Source: Tilletiaria anomala UBC 951 (lineage: Eukaryota > Basidiomycota > Exobasidiomycetes > Georgefischeriales > Tilletiariaceae). Taken from it: a stretch of DNA of 64,000 bases. Below are positions 12,054 through 24,500 of this stretch, in pieces. Below the pieces are notes generated by a model. The model was not told the origin of the DNA and did no database searches. It was given only the letters and a program-made list of their open reading frames with translations. The position numbers and the translations under genes are program-made. Location: NCBI RefSeq assembly GCF_000711695.1, contig NW_013546963.1, positions 44,932 through 108,931 on the forward strand, in the 5' to 3' direction. Position 1 is the stretch's first letter. Each line of letters opens with the position of its first letter.

Positions 12054-13121
12054 ATCTGTGGAAGAGGGTGATTTGTTTTGGGACCACTTTGGATCGGCAA
12101 GCTGACACACAGAGGCGGTCTGCCCTTTTGCGCCTGCCGCAAACAATCCAGAGTTGCTGCTTTACGAGCCCGACTAGCGCGCATTAAGGAATCTCGGAAA
12201 AGAGCAACCAACGTCAAGGAAAAGGGCAAGGAGACGGCAAATGGAAGTGTATGAAGGGACACGGTATCGTACTCTCAGCTGTCGTACCAGTACAATGATC
12301 ATGCAAGGCTGGCCAGCTCCGGATGGGTGCACATGGCAAATGACTGCTATGCACTTGAGACCATTCCAGAGGTTGCGATTTACCAGGTTGATTCATCAAG
12401 TGAGCTTTGGCCTTGGCCACGGGCAGATGAGACGAAAATTTTGCGCAGCTGCGACGTCGTCGGGCCATGCTCCACTTGCGCTGGTTGTAGAGGTTGCTCG
12501 GGCTCGGGCTCGGGCTAGAAAGCGGACGGGCGACGATGCAGCCCGAAATCCTGCTCGAATTGCGACGCAGCCTGCATGCCGATATTTGCTACTGTGGCCC
12601 TCTGGGTGTTGCGAAGTGGCCAAGTCAATAATCACCTCCCTTTGCGAGAGTGTTCTTGAAGAAGGCACGCAAGGCCCATGTGACAGCGTGGGATAGTGAA
12701 TCTAACCCGCCGCAGCTGTGTACCCATCCTCCGAATAATGGCGTGCAAACTTTTGCGCGCAACGAGTTAGGTGCCGTTCGCTACCTGGACGCATGCCTCT
12801 GGACATGTGCGATTCGCTGCGCACAGCCTCGCGCAGCTCCGACTAGGAGGAGGGAAACAATCTTTAGCAAGGATGTGCTGTGTGGTGCGACGAGCCAAGA
12901 AAGCAGTGTATTGCTGGTCTATTGCTGAGCTTTAGTATTGCTGAGACCGTGAAGCGAATGTAGGGGGAGGTGCCAGACGCTGTGAAGCCTTGGTGAGAAC
13001 GGGGTGTGTGCGATAGGTCGTAGGTATGACGGTCATGGCTTAGGCGAGAGGGGATGTCCGTCTGGAATCGGGTGTCTAACAGTGGATGGCGGCCGAGGGC
13101 CCATACTGTACAGTTAATGGT
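12054..13121. other. Intergenic, no gene recognised
   Basis: About 1.07 kb between the 3' ends of the zinc-finger and Yippee genes. It contains a short GGCTCG repeat near 12497-12517 and some short ORFs without recognisable protein text. Confidence 0.5.
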
Positions 13122-13682
13122 CTATTTGACGTCGACCATGAGCGCCTTCTCCAGGATAAACTTTCCCTCTTTGTACTTTTCTGACGAAACAAATGCTCGG
13201 TCCTTCGAGCGGTCAAACGAGAGCGAAGTGATCAGCAAAATCGTCTAGCTAACAGTGACCGCTGCTACTACCTCGCAAAACGTACATATCGCCATCCAAG
13301 TGTGGTTGAGCACTTGCCGCAATAGATATCGCGTACGGTGTGCATGCCCGTCATCATCTCGCGGTCTGCTGGTGCCCCGAGCGAGATGTTGACGACCGTC
13401 TCAAAGAGGAAAGCACGGCCGTGTTGACCATTGAAATTCTGCCGAAGCACATAAAGGGAGCGTTGGATTTGTGGTCAGCATCGTCTGCGTCCCGGGTCGC
13501 GCAACACACAATGAGGCCCAGCCAGCATACATGGGGATCGGCCCCTCTCTATGTCCTCCCTATGTGGATTTGAAGGGGCTCACCTTGCTGATCAGCCCAT
13601 CGATGGTCGCCAAATGCGTCTTACACTTAGCACAGCCAAAAACTTTGGTCGATGCAAGGTACTCGGCGTGTGTGATCCCCAT
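13122..13682 (-). CDS. Yippee family zinc-binding protein
   Basis: Three exons: 13682-13584, 13438-13286, 13202-13122, giving 110 residues, the usual Yippee size. The sequence is strongly conserved: MGITHAEYLASTKVFGC, NFNGQHGRAFLFETVVN, GMHTVRDIYCGKCSTTLGW and EKYKEGKFILEKALMVDV. The four zinc ligands are present as C17-x2-C20 and C73-x2-C76. The start was placed at the family's own first Met. Yippee proteins fold like the CULT domain of cereblon; in yeast the homologue is Moh1, tied to stationary-phase survival, while other members have poorly defined nuclear or E3-ligase-related roles. All splice joins keep the frame; the donor GTACGT of intron 2 is slightly unusual. Confidence 0.95.
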
Positions 13683-14159
13683 GGTCGGCTGGGGATTGCT
13701 GCTTACGATTGGAGAGAGATCTGGTTGGCCCCAGCGCAGCACTGAAACGGGGAGTGCGATCAAGTCGTGCCAAAGGTTTTGCACGCCCGCGAGCCACTTT
13801 GCGTTTGCGAATGAGTCTGTTTTGCGACCTCAAAAATGCGATCGTCATGTGGCCTGGAATAAATAGGTACAGGCTAGCGGAGTAGGGGACGCTTGGTGTT
13901 GTGAGCGGGTCCACATCAATACAACAGGTGGTGCGCTCCCGTGCTGTGCTGACCTCAAGAGTGGACAAACGGGAGTCTGGGGTCACTGTCCGGTGGATCT
14001 CCGGCTGCTCCGACGACTTCCAATGACTTCACCGGACTTAAGTTCAGCTCAGTGATCACTTGTAGTTGAGTCTCAGTTTCTGTTAGTACACATAAATGGA
14101 ACTACGCTCCTCCAACTTCCTGCCTCATTTCCTTTGCCTATGGAGATCCGTGACACAAT
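13683..14159. other. Intergenic, no gene recognised
   Basis: Upstream region of the Yippee gene. I see no further exon, RNA gene or repeat here. Confidence 0.4.
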
Positions 14160-15300
14160 CATCTAGAGCGTACCACGAAAATTTCTTGGGCTGACATCGA
14201 GTGCGTCGTCAGCGTAAGGAACTCCTCCAGAGCGCTCCGTCCATTCGGTACTGCTCATGGTGAGATTGTTGTTCCATTTGTAGCGATAATGTTCAGACAA
14301 ACCCCGTGCAGATATCTTCATTCCCAAATGAATTCAAAGAAAAAGGCGGGCAGGCGGCGGGAGTATCGAGTGCCACAGAAGTTCGAAAAGAGTTACTTAC
14401 AACTTGGTCGCCTGAGAAAAGGTCGATATCCACAGCTTGCCCAGCGTCGACGCTTCCAATGTCCTCCTTCATCTCATCCGCTGCTGCCTCTGTCATGCTC
14501 TTGGTGGGGGGTCAATGACCAATAATTGGACTCATGAAAATAGTCCTTTTCGGAAATATCACAATTGATGCACCTCTATCGTCTATGCTTTGCTCGCCGC
14601 GAATTCTGTCTGAGCATGAGGTCGCCCGGCAGGGTTTATGGGAGTGGTGCCACCACGCGAAGGGACACCGCCGACTCGAAAAGCAAGACAAGATAGGCCT
14701 AGAAGAGCTTTCTGAGAAGTTTCATAGACTGACCGCCCACTTGATACTGGGCGGAGCAATGTTCATGACACGTTACAGTCCCTACAGGACCGCGTGGCTA
14801 GCCAAAGGAAGTTGCCAAGGTCCATCACAGAGGAAACGAAGTTCGTTGTGCAAGGTTTTGAGTGAGATATCGGCTTGCAGAACAAGCACAGGAAATCCGA
14901 GATGAAGGGGCTAATTTGAGCTCCCTTGGTCATCCTGTCAACCGTCCGCACCGTAATCCTTGGAAAACCTTTCGATTGATCAAGCTGCGCCATTCCTCTC
15001 TGATGAATCGCGTCAATGTCTTCTCCTGCATGAAGTTTGAGTCATTCCTGGCCCGAATCGTGACAAAGCTTTGGTATGCTTCGATCTCGAGCAAACGAGA
15101 ACTCCGTTCCGGCATGTCGAAAGGAAGTAAGCTTTCTGTGGAGGATACAGCAGCTGTCGCTTCGTCCCATGTACAAAGCAGGATGGAGATTTTGAGAACC
15201 CATCTTAGCAACGCCCCGCCTCTGCTTGCGGCGTTCTGGTCCAGGATTTACATAGGGTTTGTCAGTGAGTGATCGCACCCGGCATCTCATCAGTCTTGCA
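14160..15300 (-). other. Possible unresolved small gene or gene relic; one segment resembles an ENT domain
   Basis: On the minus strand around 15137-14985 lies SSRLLEIEAYQSFVTIRARN followed by FMQEKTLTRFIREEWRSL. This spacing of LE-x-EAY, R-A and a later E-W resembles the ENT (EMSY N-terminal) helical domain, but I could not join it to a full gene. A second open segment at 14496-14402 (MTEAAADEMKEDIGSVDAGQ then VDIDLFSGDQV) ends at a good GTAAGT donor. Stops lie between the pieces. It may be a multi-exon gene I failed to splice, or a decayed one. Low confidence. Confidence 0.25.
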
Positions 15301-15696
15301 GGCACAAGTGTTGCCCATGCACGTTTGAAAAGCGGAGCTTCCACAATAAGAAGGGGGGAAAGGGGGAGGACACTGAGCCAGTGATGGCTAGCCATTCGTT
15401 ATACACAGGCTGCTCAGTGCTATTGACGTCACGAGGTCCCGTTCCGAATTTTATCTCCATGCGTTATGTCGACGACACCGATTCCATCTCGACGAAGTGA
15501 AGCCGAGCGAAGCGAATGCAATACGAACAAGCAAAGCTGTGTATATACAAGCTTGCCAGCTTGGTGCTAAGGCCGAAAGTGTATATATACAGGCGAAATC
15601 AGCCATCCAAATCCAGCTCCCTCTTCCTCGAATCATTCCTATAATGTGAACACCTTTCGATACAACCCCGAATTAACTTCGTCAGGAGGTTGGGAC
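15301..15696. promoter_or_regulatory. Upstream region of pirin with two TATA-like palindromes
   Basis: GTGTATATACA (about 15540-15549) and GTGTATATATACAGG (about 15580-15593) lie 148 and 105 bp before the first pirin ATG. Both are embedded in a similar local context and are the only such pair noticed in an upstream region here. They are candidate TATA boxes for alternative transcript starts. Confidence 0.35.
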
Positions 15697-16989
15697 ATGC
15701 TCTCTAACCGCACAGCGCTCGCCTCCAGTGCCGTCCTTCTAGGCTCTCTTCGAATCGCACAGAAGCAATCTGCACCGCATACACTCGCCTCAGCAGGCAC
15801 CTACCTCCACAACACGTACTCTTCCCGAATCTCTTCGTACTTACGCAACATGGCTACCACTACGAATGGCAACTCGCCATCTCATACCCTCGCGGCACAT
15901 CCCGACATTGCACCACGCAGGTGGTTTCAGCGAGGGCATGCCGACCATGGTTGGCTGAAGACTGTGAGCTGGAGAACAATAGACATCAATCAAGGGTTAT
16001 TTACTAAGTCTTGGACTTTAGTTTCACACTTTTAGCTTTGCCAGCTACTATGACCCCAAGCACATGGGCTTCTCTGATCTCCGCGTCATCAACGAAGACC
16101 GTGTTGAAGCAGAAACCGGCTTCCCAACGCACCCGCATTCGAATGTGAGCCATGATGCACTCCTTGTTCCCCATACCACTTTGAAGCCCTAGACAAAGAT
16201 AAATTCACTTTTGATACCAGGCCGAGATTTTTTCGTACATCGTCAGCGGCGAACTGACGCACAAGGACAGCATGGGAAACGCCGAGACGCTCAAGCGGGG
16301 CGACCTGCAGTTCACCTCTGGCGGCACGGGGATACGGCACAGCGAGTACAACAACAACCCGTCGAAGGAAGTGCATTTTGCGCAGATCTGGTACGTGCCG
16401 GACAAGCGCAATCTGACGCCACAGTACTACACGTCGCAGACGCCGGACGAAATGAAGCGTGATGTGCTCAAGACGCTGATCAAGCCGATGAAGACATTCA
16501 CGCCGGAGGAGCAGGTCGTCAAGGGCGTGCTTCCCTCTGGCCGGCCCATTCCAGCGAATAACAGCCTTGTGACACGCGCCAGCATCCTGACGCCGAGCAA
16601 GAGCGTGATGCACATCGTCGGCGAGGATTCGGATGTCGCAAACGAGACGTCACCACCGTATGAACGCTGGCTCTACGTCCACCTGCTGCAGACGACCGGA
16701 TACAAGGGCCCAGAAATGAAGGACCACCCGCTGATGAATGAGGCAGCGCTTAAAATGAAGACCGGTGCCGGAGAGCTGCAGCTCAACGAGGGTGATGGCG
16801 TATACGTTAAGAAGGTTAACGTCGGCGAAGCAGTCGAGTTTGAGAGCACCGGGGGCAAGGATGCTGAATTGTAAGTCAGAAAAGCGCGACAGTTGCGAGC
16901 TTGCCTCATATCCATGGGTCTGACAAACTGTCTCTCTTCGCTTTGCGCTCCAACCGTACAGCCTGCTCTTCGACCTTCGAGCACAGTGA
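15697..16989 (+). CDS. Pirin-family protein (bicupin), possibly with a mitochondrial N-terminal extension
   Basis: Four exons: 15697-15963, 16022-16144, 16221-16870, 16962-16989. The text is unmistakable pirin: [15 protein letters not shown] joined to [17 protein letters not shown], then [25 protein letters not shown] and [11 protein letters not shown]. Most pirins have metal-binding His residues in the first cupin; here H-x-H in THPHSN and the later H in RHSEY are seen. The TAA at 16872 is removed by the last intron, and the spliced end FLLFDLRAQ is the expected one. From the first ATG the product is 355 residues with a basic, Ser/Ala/Leu-rich leader like a mitochondrial presequence; from ATG 15850, in a better context (A at -3, G at +4), it is 304 residues. 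Pirins have been linked to transcription cofactor and quercetinase activities; the role here is unknown. Confidence 0.93.
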
Positions 16990-17841
16990 ACATGACTTGT
17001 CTTTCGTCTTCACCGCTGCTTTGAATGCCGCTGTACTTGTAGGACTCTCAAATATCACATGCACATTTGAACTGGATGATATTTGGAGTGGACATCGTGA
17101 GATTCGGCTTGACTTCGATTCGGTGCCCTCTGATTGAACACCCTTGTGCATCATCATGATCTTACAGAAATCTGCGGAATGGTATGCAGGCATACCGAAC
17201 CGAGGTTGAAAACATGTATTGCTTACGAGTTTTTGCGACCTTACTGACACGTGACAGCCGCCCTTGGTTGGACAGTGCCCGAAAGCAATATGCCATTCAG
17301 TCTGCTGCTACTCGACCTCGACCACAGAAGGCCGAGAGGTGCTCGGCTGGTCGGCCAGCAGACTACGTGCCGGCCATGGCGCACCAAAAAAATATATTTC
17401 GGGCGTCCGCCATGAATCAGGCATCCGCTATGAACGTGGCCCTGCTGTAAAGGTCCCGCAAGAAGGGATTTGTGGGTGTACAGACCGTCGTCGGCGGTTT
17501 GGCAGTGAGATTTCTCGGGACGATGAGGGCACCAAGGGGATGACGCTGGGTGATCTGTGGCGGCGGGTATTAAAAATTTGAGGCACAGCGGCTGTGGACA
17601 CGTCGCGTCGCGTCTCGCATGGATGTGACGCGTCGCACTCAGCTTCAACCCATCTTATGCACGACCAAACTCAAACATTGCAACTACATTTCGGCAGCAA
17701 GTGCATTGAGATTTGAGCGCATGAGCAGCCATCATCCAAGTTCAGCGTGCAGTCATCAGGGTCGTAACTTTGTGCGGGATCAATTCCATTCTGCAGAGCT
17801 GGACTTCGTTCACTGGTAGTCACGCAACGCGCCTTGTAAAA
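16990..17841. promoter_or_regulatory. Intergenic region with an MCB-like cluster upstream of DCC1
   Basis: At 17602-17614 lies GTCGCGTCGCGTC, the exact reverse complement of the 13-mer between the CENP-L-like and ZNF830-like genes, and at 17627-17634 lies GACGCGTC, a canonical ACGCGT MCB core. Both sit 208-240 bp before the DCC1 ATG. The rest of the region shows no gene. Confidence 0.45.
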
Positions 17842-19685
17842 ATGAAACCGGCTGCGCCGACTGCACCAACCGTCCATTTGCTCGCCGATCCAGCGGAGTC
17901 CACCGAGTATCGCTTGCTCGAGCTGCCACCAGAGATCGCGGCCTTGCTTGAGAATGGGGGAGACGACGGCAACGGCCACAAGAGCACGGGAAAACGGAAA
18001 CGCACGGATATTGACGATGGTAGTGATGATGATGACGGAATCGAGTGGGACACCGGCAGAAGGATGTGAGCCTCTACTTTACAAAGTCTCGATCGGTCGC
18101 GTGCGGCATGACATTAATAGCAGTGCATTTTATTCCAATAGCCTGACGATTAACGGACGCTACTTAGATGATGCAACAGTCTGCACGGAATCACGAACGT
18201 ACAACCTACGACACGTTTCGCAGTCCAACTCCCTCCTGCTGTGCACTCTGCTCCCTGCTTCGAGCGTCACCCTCGCCTCGACATCAACACGGGAGACATC
18301 GCCTGCATCTAGTGACAGCGCTGTTCTGCTCAAATGCTCTGCGGCAAGCAGTGGCGCTGGCGCGACTGCTTGTAGACAAGCAGGTCATGAGGGGCAAGCA
18401 GTTCTTTCGCTTAAATGCACTGTCAAGGATACGCTGGAGCTACAGTGGGCGATGCCTAAGCTCGAGCGCATAGCCACATTGCTAAAGGCGAGCGCTTACA
18501 GAGGGCCCGATGAGGAGGAAAGGAGATCGAAGAAGCTGTTCGAAGGTGCTGTGGGTCTTACTTTTCTCATCTCTGCAATCCTGCGGCTGGCCAAAACCTG
18601 ACGCTAATACACTTTATTGCCTTTCGATTGATAACAGCCTGGGGATCGACTCTACACGATGAAAGAAGTGCGTTCGGTGGTACAAGCCAGTCGGACGGAG
18701 TTGGAGGCCGGCCTCGACTTGTATCGCGTGGTAAAGCTCGACGGACACGCGCGTCTCATCTCACGCACGTACCTTGCTAAAAGCGTCCTACCGGCATTGC
18801 TCAACCATCTCGATCTGCATGATTACTGCATAGATAACGTGCCCGAGTCGTCCACCATCGACGCGCTCGCGACGGATCATGGCGTTTCGCGCATCGTCGC
18901 CAAGAAGGTGCTCATCAAGTGGTTTGGGAAGCGGATTCGGGCTGGTGCGTCAAACGGAGACGCAGAGGACGGGGATGATGTGCACGGCGACGGCGAGGAT
19001 TTGATTGCGAAAGGCAAAGGACGGGAGAGGTCAGTCGCGCTGAAAGGGCAGGAGATGGCCAAGACCATAGGGCTCGAATTGTTGCAGGACATGGCTAGTG
19101 GCCAGCCCACCAAGCTGGCAGCGTTCATGGCTCGGTGGGCGGAAATGGTCGGCGACGCTTTGGTCGAACACGCCAATGTGGATTTGCTCAAGGTGAGTGT
19201 CAGGAGCACGTCAGGGTAGATTTTGTGACCCTGGGTAGAATGGAAAGAGCTCATCGCTCATCAGCCCCCCTTGCCCCTTCCCCTCTCAGGGCGAACACCT
19301 CATGTACCCTGTTCCGCCTTTGCGACCCTCATCTTCACACCCTGCCCGGATCCAGTACTTCCCGCGATCAGCCCTCCCTCTCGATGCCGCAGCGCGCTTC
19401 CAAGAGCTCTTCTTGACGCGTTCGCAGTGGCTGCTACCGGATCTCTTGCCATTCGTCGACTCGCTGGCAATCAACCAGAACAAGCGCGATGCACTGCTGA
19501 TTAAATTCTGCAGGACGAGCCGCGTGCTTGTCCCGCCAGAGGAGCATGCTGGGCTAGGAGGCGGCGCAGGCGCGAGCGCAGCTAAAGGTGCCGGTGCGAA
19601 GCGGGCACGGAACAAGACGCCTGGGCCTGCAGTTTCGCAGAAAGTAGAGCACGTTGTCGTGTATTCTTCCAGACTGCGCTATTGA
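17842..19685 (+). CDS. DCC1: Sister chromatid cohesion protein DCC1 (Ctf18-RFC subunit)
   Basis: DCC1 joins Ctf8 and Ctf18 in the alternative clamp loader that puts PCNA on DNA and supports cohesion in S phase. Four exons: 17842-18065, 18142-18550, 18638-19192, 19290-19685, total 527 residues, all joins in frame. Family features in order: YRLLELPPEIAALLENG, LTINGRYLDDATVCTES then RTYNLRHVSQSNSLLLC, DRLYTMKEVRSVVQASRTEL, a winged-helix-like region (ISRTYLAKSVLPALLNHLDL; TDHGVSRIVAKKVLIKWFG), and the C-terminal YFPRSALPLDAAARFQELF with LFLTRSQWLLPDLLPF. Acidic and basic low-complexity inserts make it longer than the yeast protein (about 380). The last residues (about 35) are a basic Gly/Ala tail. 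An MCB-like cluster upstream fits S-phase expression. Confidence 0.87.
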
Positions 19686-21530
19686 TCAAACTCATAGCCT
19701 GGTCTTGTTTTGCCTTGACCATCGCTGACTACTAAGAACGCGCCCTTCATAGCTTCTTTGCTTATCAGCCTATAGTCAATGTGCGGCGCGCACCGAAAAC
19801 TGTCGAGATTCATAACATGCACAAACATCCGTGTAGGCTCAATGCTAGGATGTATCCCAGTATCGCTTGAGGAAGAATTGCAAGACGTGCACATTTCGGT
19901 CTGACCATGCGACGCTGGGAACGACCCAAAAAAGTCTTGATCAACGAGAGCGCAACATGGAATTTACGGAGACTAAACACAATGAAGGAAAGCTCCAACG
20001 CAGTGCAAATTACCTGGAATCTGTTCAAATTTTGAAGGAACAGAAGTTCCAAATAGACCGTGTCGAACATGTTGCTTGTTGAAAATAAAGCCCTATATCC
20101 AAACTGGTTCTAGATAGCGCCAGTCCCATTTGTAACCACCGTAGGCCACGGGTATACATTGCTGGAACAAACAAGCGACGCGGCAGTCGGCAACCGCACT
20201 CTTGCCGTCTGCGATACCCTTACCCAGTGGTCCGCTCTCCTTGCATTTACCTGGGCTTTTAATTAGCCGTGTTTGCCACTATGTAACCCTTAGCGGGACT
20301 TTAGTCAGGTAATTTCCCAGCTGCAAGGCATCCCGCCATCTTTAAACGTGTTTCGTGTTCCATCCTGACTGCTTGAGCTCTAGCCGCCTCTAGGCTCGCT
20401 CGATGTTTCATCGAACCCATACAGAGTCTCGTCCGTTCGTACGGCATCGCTCGAACTGGGTTTGCGAGAGACGGAATATTGAATAGAATCATGGATGTTT
20501 CGACAGTTTCATGACTTTTCGAGGAACAGATGGTGCAGCGCTTGGAGCTGGCAGTGCAGGATAAAGCTCACCCTGGCGTGTAGCCATGGCGCAACGCCAT
20601 CAAGTAGCGTTACTTTCACATTGAAAATCTGTTTGCGCAACCGCTAATGGGGTTGCACATGATGCGAGGCAGGCTTTGCATATTTCGACTAGACATAAAA
20701 CCATGCGAGGCTGCAGGAAGTACCCACATGATTCGGGTATTGTATTTGATCGATTCTGCGGATGTACGCAACCTTGGACCAAGTCGGTTTCGGATCACAT
20801 CCACTTCACGTATGTTTCGTCTGTACCCGCTAGGACCATCTGATAGCTTCCGATTATCTCATCCGCCCCCGCAGATCGCCCGTCCCTCGTCATCGACACA
20901 TTCGGTTGAGGAGCATGAGTGAGCGAGACTTTGATGCTGCCCATTGTTGCGGTCGGTGCGACGATCGAAAGTTGATGAACATTGAGTCATGAGTATGTGA
21001 GTATATCAATCAAAGAGTAGGGAGAGATGAGGAAACCGGCCCGGCCGAGAGCAAGCGCACCACGCGATCCGTGGCACCCGCCCAGAAAACGGTGCGATGT
21101 TGTGCACACTTAGCATCCTTTTCCGGGGCAGAGCTTGCCCTGATCACAACATGCTCTTCCGTATAGCACAGGGCACAGCACATGGCTGAGACCGCCTCCT
21201 CATCTTCTGCCGTGCAACAGAAGAAGCAACCTGGACGTGTGTCATTTCTTCTTCGGAACATCGGTTTCTCATATTTGCATTGGCGCAGGCAACGGGTCGA
21301 TAGGTGAGTGAGCTGTTTGCTGCCGATGTTGGCGCGCACGATCGGGGTCCGCCGCTCGCACCTCTGACTTGGGCTGCTGACATCTCCCAACAAGTGTATC
21401 AATCAGATCGTACAGTTAGCTTGATTTGGGCGCTCAGCATACTAGTTGCACATTGCTATTGATGCATTCATGCTCATATCGATGACTCCGGAGCTGATCA
21501 ACCGGGCTGGCCCAATCCACCCAACTAGCC
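19686..21530. other. Intergenic, 1.8 kb, nothing recognised
   Basis: Only short ORFs without family resemblance on either strand. No tRNA-like A/B boxes or obvious repeats were seen. Confidence 0.5.
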
Positions 21531-24500
21531 ATGGATGATCGCCCGATGCGACAGGCGGAAGGGTCGTCTTCGAAGAGTCGACGCGGCTTTGATCCTCCAG
21601 GGTTTTTGTTCGGTGCAGGAAGGACGCCAACCTCGAGCTTCGGAGCCGAGATGTCTGCTGCGAGCAGTCTTGGCCCTGTGCTTCCACGGCCGAATAGAGC
21701 AGGTCCGAGGCGGTCTGCCCCAGGCAAAATGGCGAGCGATGGCCGAGCAGTCGAAGCACAATGGCATCATCAGGCGCTAGCATCAATAACCTCACCACCT
21801 TCCTCACGGACACGTCCACGTACACCGGATCAGCAAGAGCCTAGCATATTGACTTTCGGACCTGGCTCAGCCTTTCGTATGGCGATGGAGTACCCGGAGC
21901 TCGCTATCAAGCCGTCTCCACAGTCTTCTCCGACTAAACGACCGCAAGTACCAGACAAGTATCGCATCGTATTCAGAGGCTCGCGGTCGCAATCACCTTC
22001 GCCATCACCCTCACCCTCACCATCACCATCGCCGTCGACATCGGTATCTACTTCGCCTTCGCAAGACGAGATGGAGGGAAGGTCATCTGGATTCGGTCAG
22101 CTTCGCGGCAGTCATCGACCGCATGCCTCTTCTGCCCTGTCTGACTCTCAAGGCCATATTTACAGTCACAGTCACAGCCATCGAAAGCAGCCGCAGCAGC
22201 ATCAGCAAAGAGTCTACGCGTCACACGTTGGCCGTGTAACAAGTGGTTCATCGTCGGTCACGACGAGTACAACCGCGTCATCATCAGGCATATCTGGCAC
22301 CGGAACGACTCCAAGCGGCAGCCGCAGCGGGTTTAGCGCAAGCACGGGAAGCGCCAGCAGCAGTCGTATCAGCATGAGTCGAGGGCGGAGCGCAAGCAGC
22401 AGTGGCGGCGGTTGTGCGCACGCGTCCTCAGTTTCGCCGCATCACTTACGAACACCCACCTCGCCCATGACGAGCGCTTCCATTGACCCCGGAAGCACTT
22501 CGTCGACAGGCATCAGGCCAGAACCCGTATACATGTCGGCTTCTCCGCTGCTCCGGAAGGGTAAAGCGAAAGAGAGTGAAAGCTGGGATGAAGATTTCCT
22601 GTTCGGCGACGCTGAATACGAGGACCTAGCTGTAGACGATCGCCGCGAATACGGACGGCAGGCGGCGTTGGCCGGAGGTTCTCCGCGTCGGAGGCGACGG
22701 TATCTTACGTTTGGCGTCCCAGACTTGCCCCTAGATGTGGGGCAAAGGCGTGCCGCCGATGATATGGATGGCAGTCCTGGAGGTGTAAGCCCAAAGCATT
22801 CGCGACAGGACAACAGTCGCATTGCGCAGGAACTTTCAGGTGCAACCTCTTTCCGTTCCACTGAAGTGATCCACGCGCCGCTCGCAGCCAGCCGTGACGG
22901 AGAAGAGTATATCGCAAATGGAAGTGCAGGATTGGATGGAGAGGACGAGAATTGGGACGCAGAATTCCTCATGGACACCATTAGCCCATCACCCTCGGCT
23001 TTACCGGTGTTTCGGAGAGAAAGCTTGGCCACCGAGAGCCCAGGTCGGCCCCCAGGGTATACGCCGAGGATCGTGCCGTCGCGCTCGTCGAGGACTTTGC
23101 GAGGGAACGAGGTTCAGATGCATCCGAGCTCTGGCGGCGGGACGAGTGCAGCGACCAGTGCTGCTGCGCTTGCAGGTTCACTCGTGATGGAGAAGAGGTT
23201 TTCAGACGAGGACTCTGTTGCCAGTGGATTCACAGATCTGTCAGGACCTGCGCTTTCCGCTTCGGGGTCCATGTCGTCCACACGCAGTCTAGAGAAGGAT
23301 GTCAAGCGGTGGGCCATTGCCAGTGCCGCCGATGCGAAAGAATCTGGACGATATGATGATGGAGAGGACACAGACACTGAGACGGAAGGAGAAGAGAAGT
23401 CTGCCGCTGCTGCCATCGCCGCAAGCTCGCGCATAGCCACATCCGACAACGAATTGGAGCGGCCTAATCAGCGTTCCCTGCTCGAAGGACTACGCGGCGA
23501 GCGAAATGGCGTCCCTGGTAATGGCGGCAAACCCTTCGCTCAAGCATCCTCCACACCTAAAGCCGCTGCAATTGCTGGTTCTGCTGCATCCACGATATCG
23601 CCTCCTTCGGCCGTGGTGACACCTGCACGCCAGCGCGGCGCATCGTTGCCTAAATACAATAAGAAAGAAGGTAGGAGCGTACCCTCTGTCGCAGCGATCC
23701 AGTTTCCTTCGACACCGCCACATGACCGCTCTTCAAACGCTGTCTTTCCGTTTCTCGATGATACACCGCTCGTCTCTGTTGCTCCGGCAGTCAACTTGGC
23801 CGAGGAGGTGCAGATGGAGCAGAAGCAAGCAAAGAAGCTTTCTGGCAGACAGAATTGGAACCCTTTTCGTTCATCGATTACCAAGCGCGAGCCTAGCCCT
23901 GATCCTTCAGCCTTGCCGAAGTCTGCCAATTTGGAACATCTGGCAGCTTCGTCGGGATGGCGCATACAGGGCCGCGGCCCTTCGGCATCGTTTGACTTAC
24001 CAGGTCTACCAGCGTCTTCAACGCCGCCCGCCGGTCCGGATGGCGGCACCGCGGTAGCTGCGATCACAGCAGCATCACGCGAAGATAAAGGGAAAAGGAA
24101 GAAACACAAGCGCACACAGAGCAGTTTATCACTGGCGTTCGGCTTCCCACGAGCGTTTTCGCGTTTGCAGGCGGAGAGCTCACCGGTGCAAGGCAATACG
24201 CTCGCATCGTCTTCTTCGCTATCGCTGGCAAGTGTGAGCGAAGATGACGCATCGTCGGCAACGATGGGAGTGCTCGTTCCCGGGAACAGCAGTGCTGGAC
24301 CCTCTGTCTCTGTCAATGCGGCAATACCAAGTCATAGGGCTATGGAAGAGCCCTTACTGCAAGTGTGGTCTGGGCAACCGAGCAGTTATGGCAACGAGCG
24401 TTCCTCTAAGGTATCAATGCTCGGTTGCAGTGAAGTTCTTCCGCCTCCACGGCTGGCAGTATCGAAATCTCGCATCATCTACGCAGGCCATGAATCCAAG

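Noticed and set aside
16862-16874. Pirin ending at the TAA in exon 3
   Set aside because: The GTAAGT overlapping this stop is a donor; splicing gives the conserved FLLFDLRAQ end.
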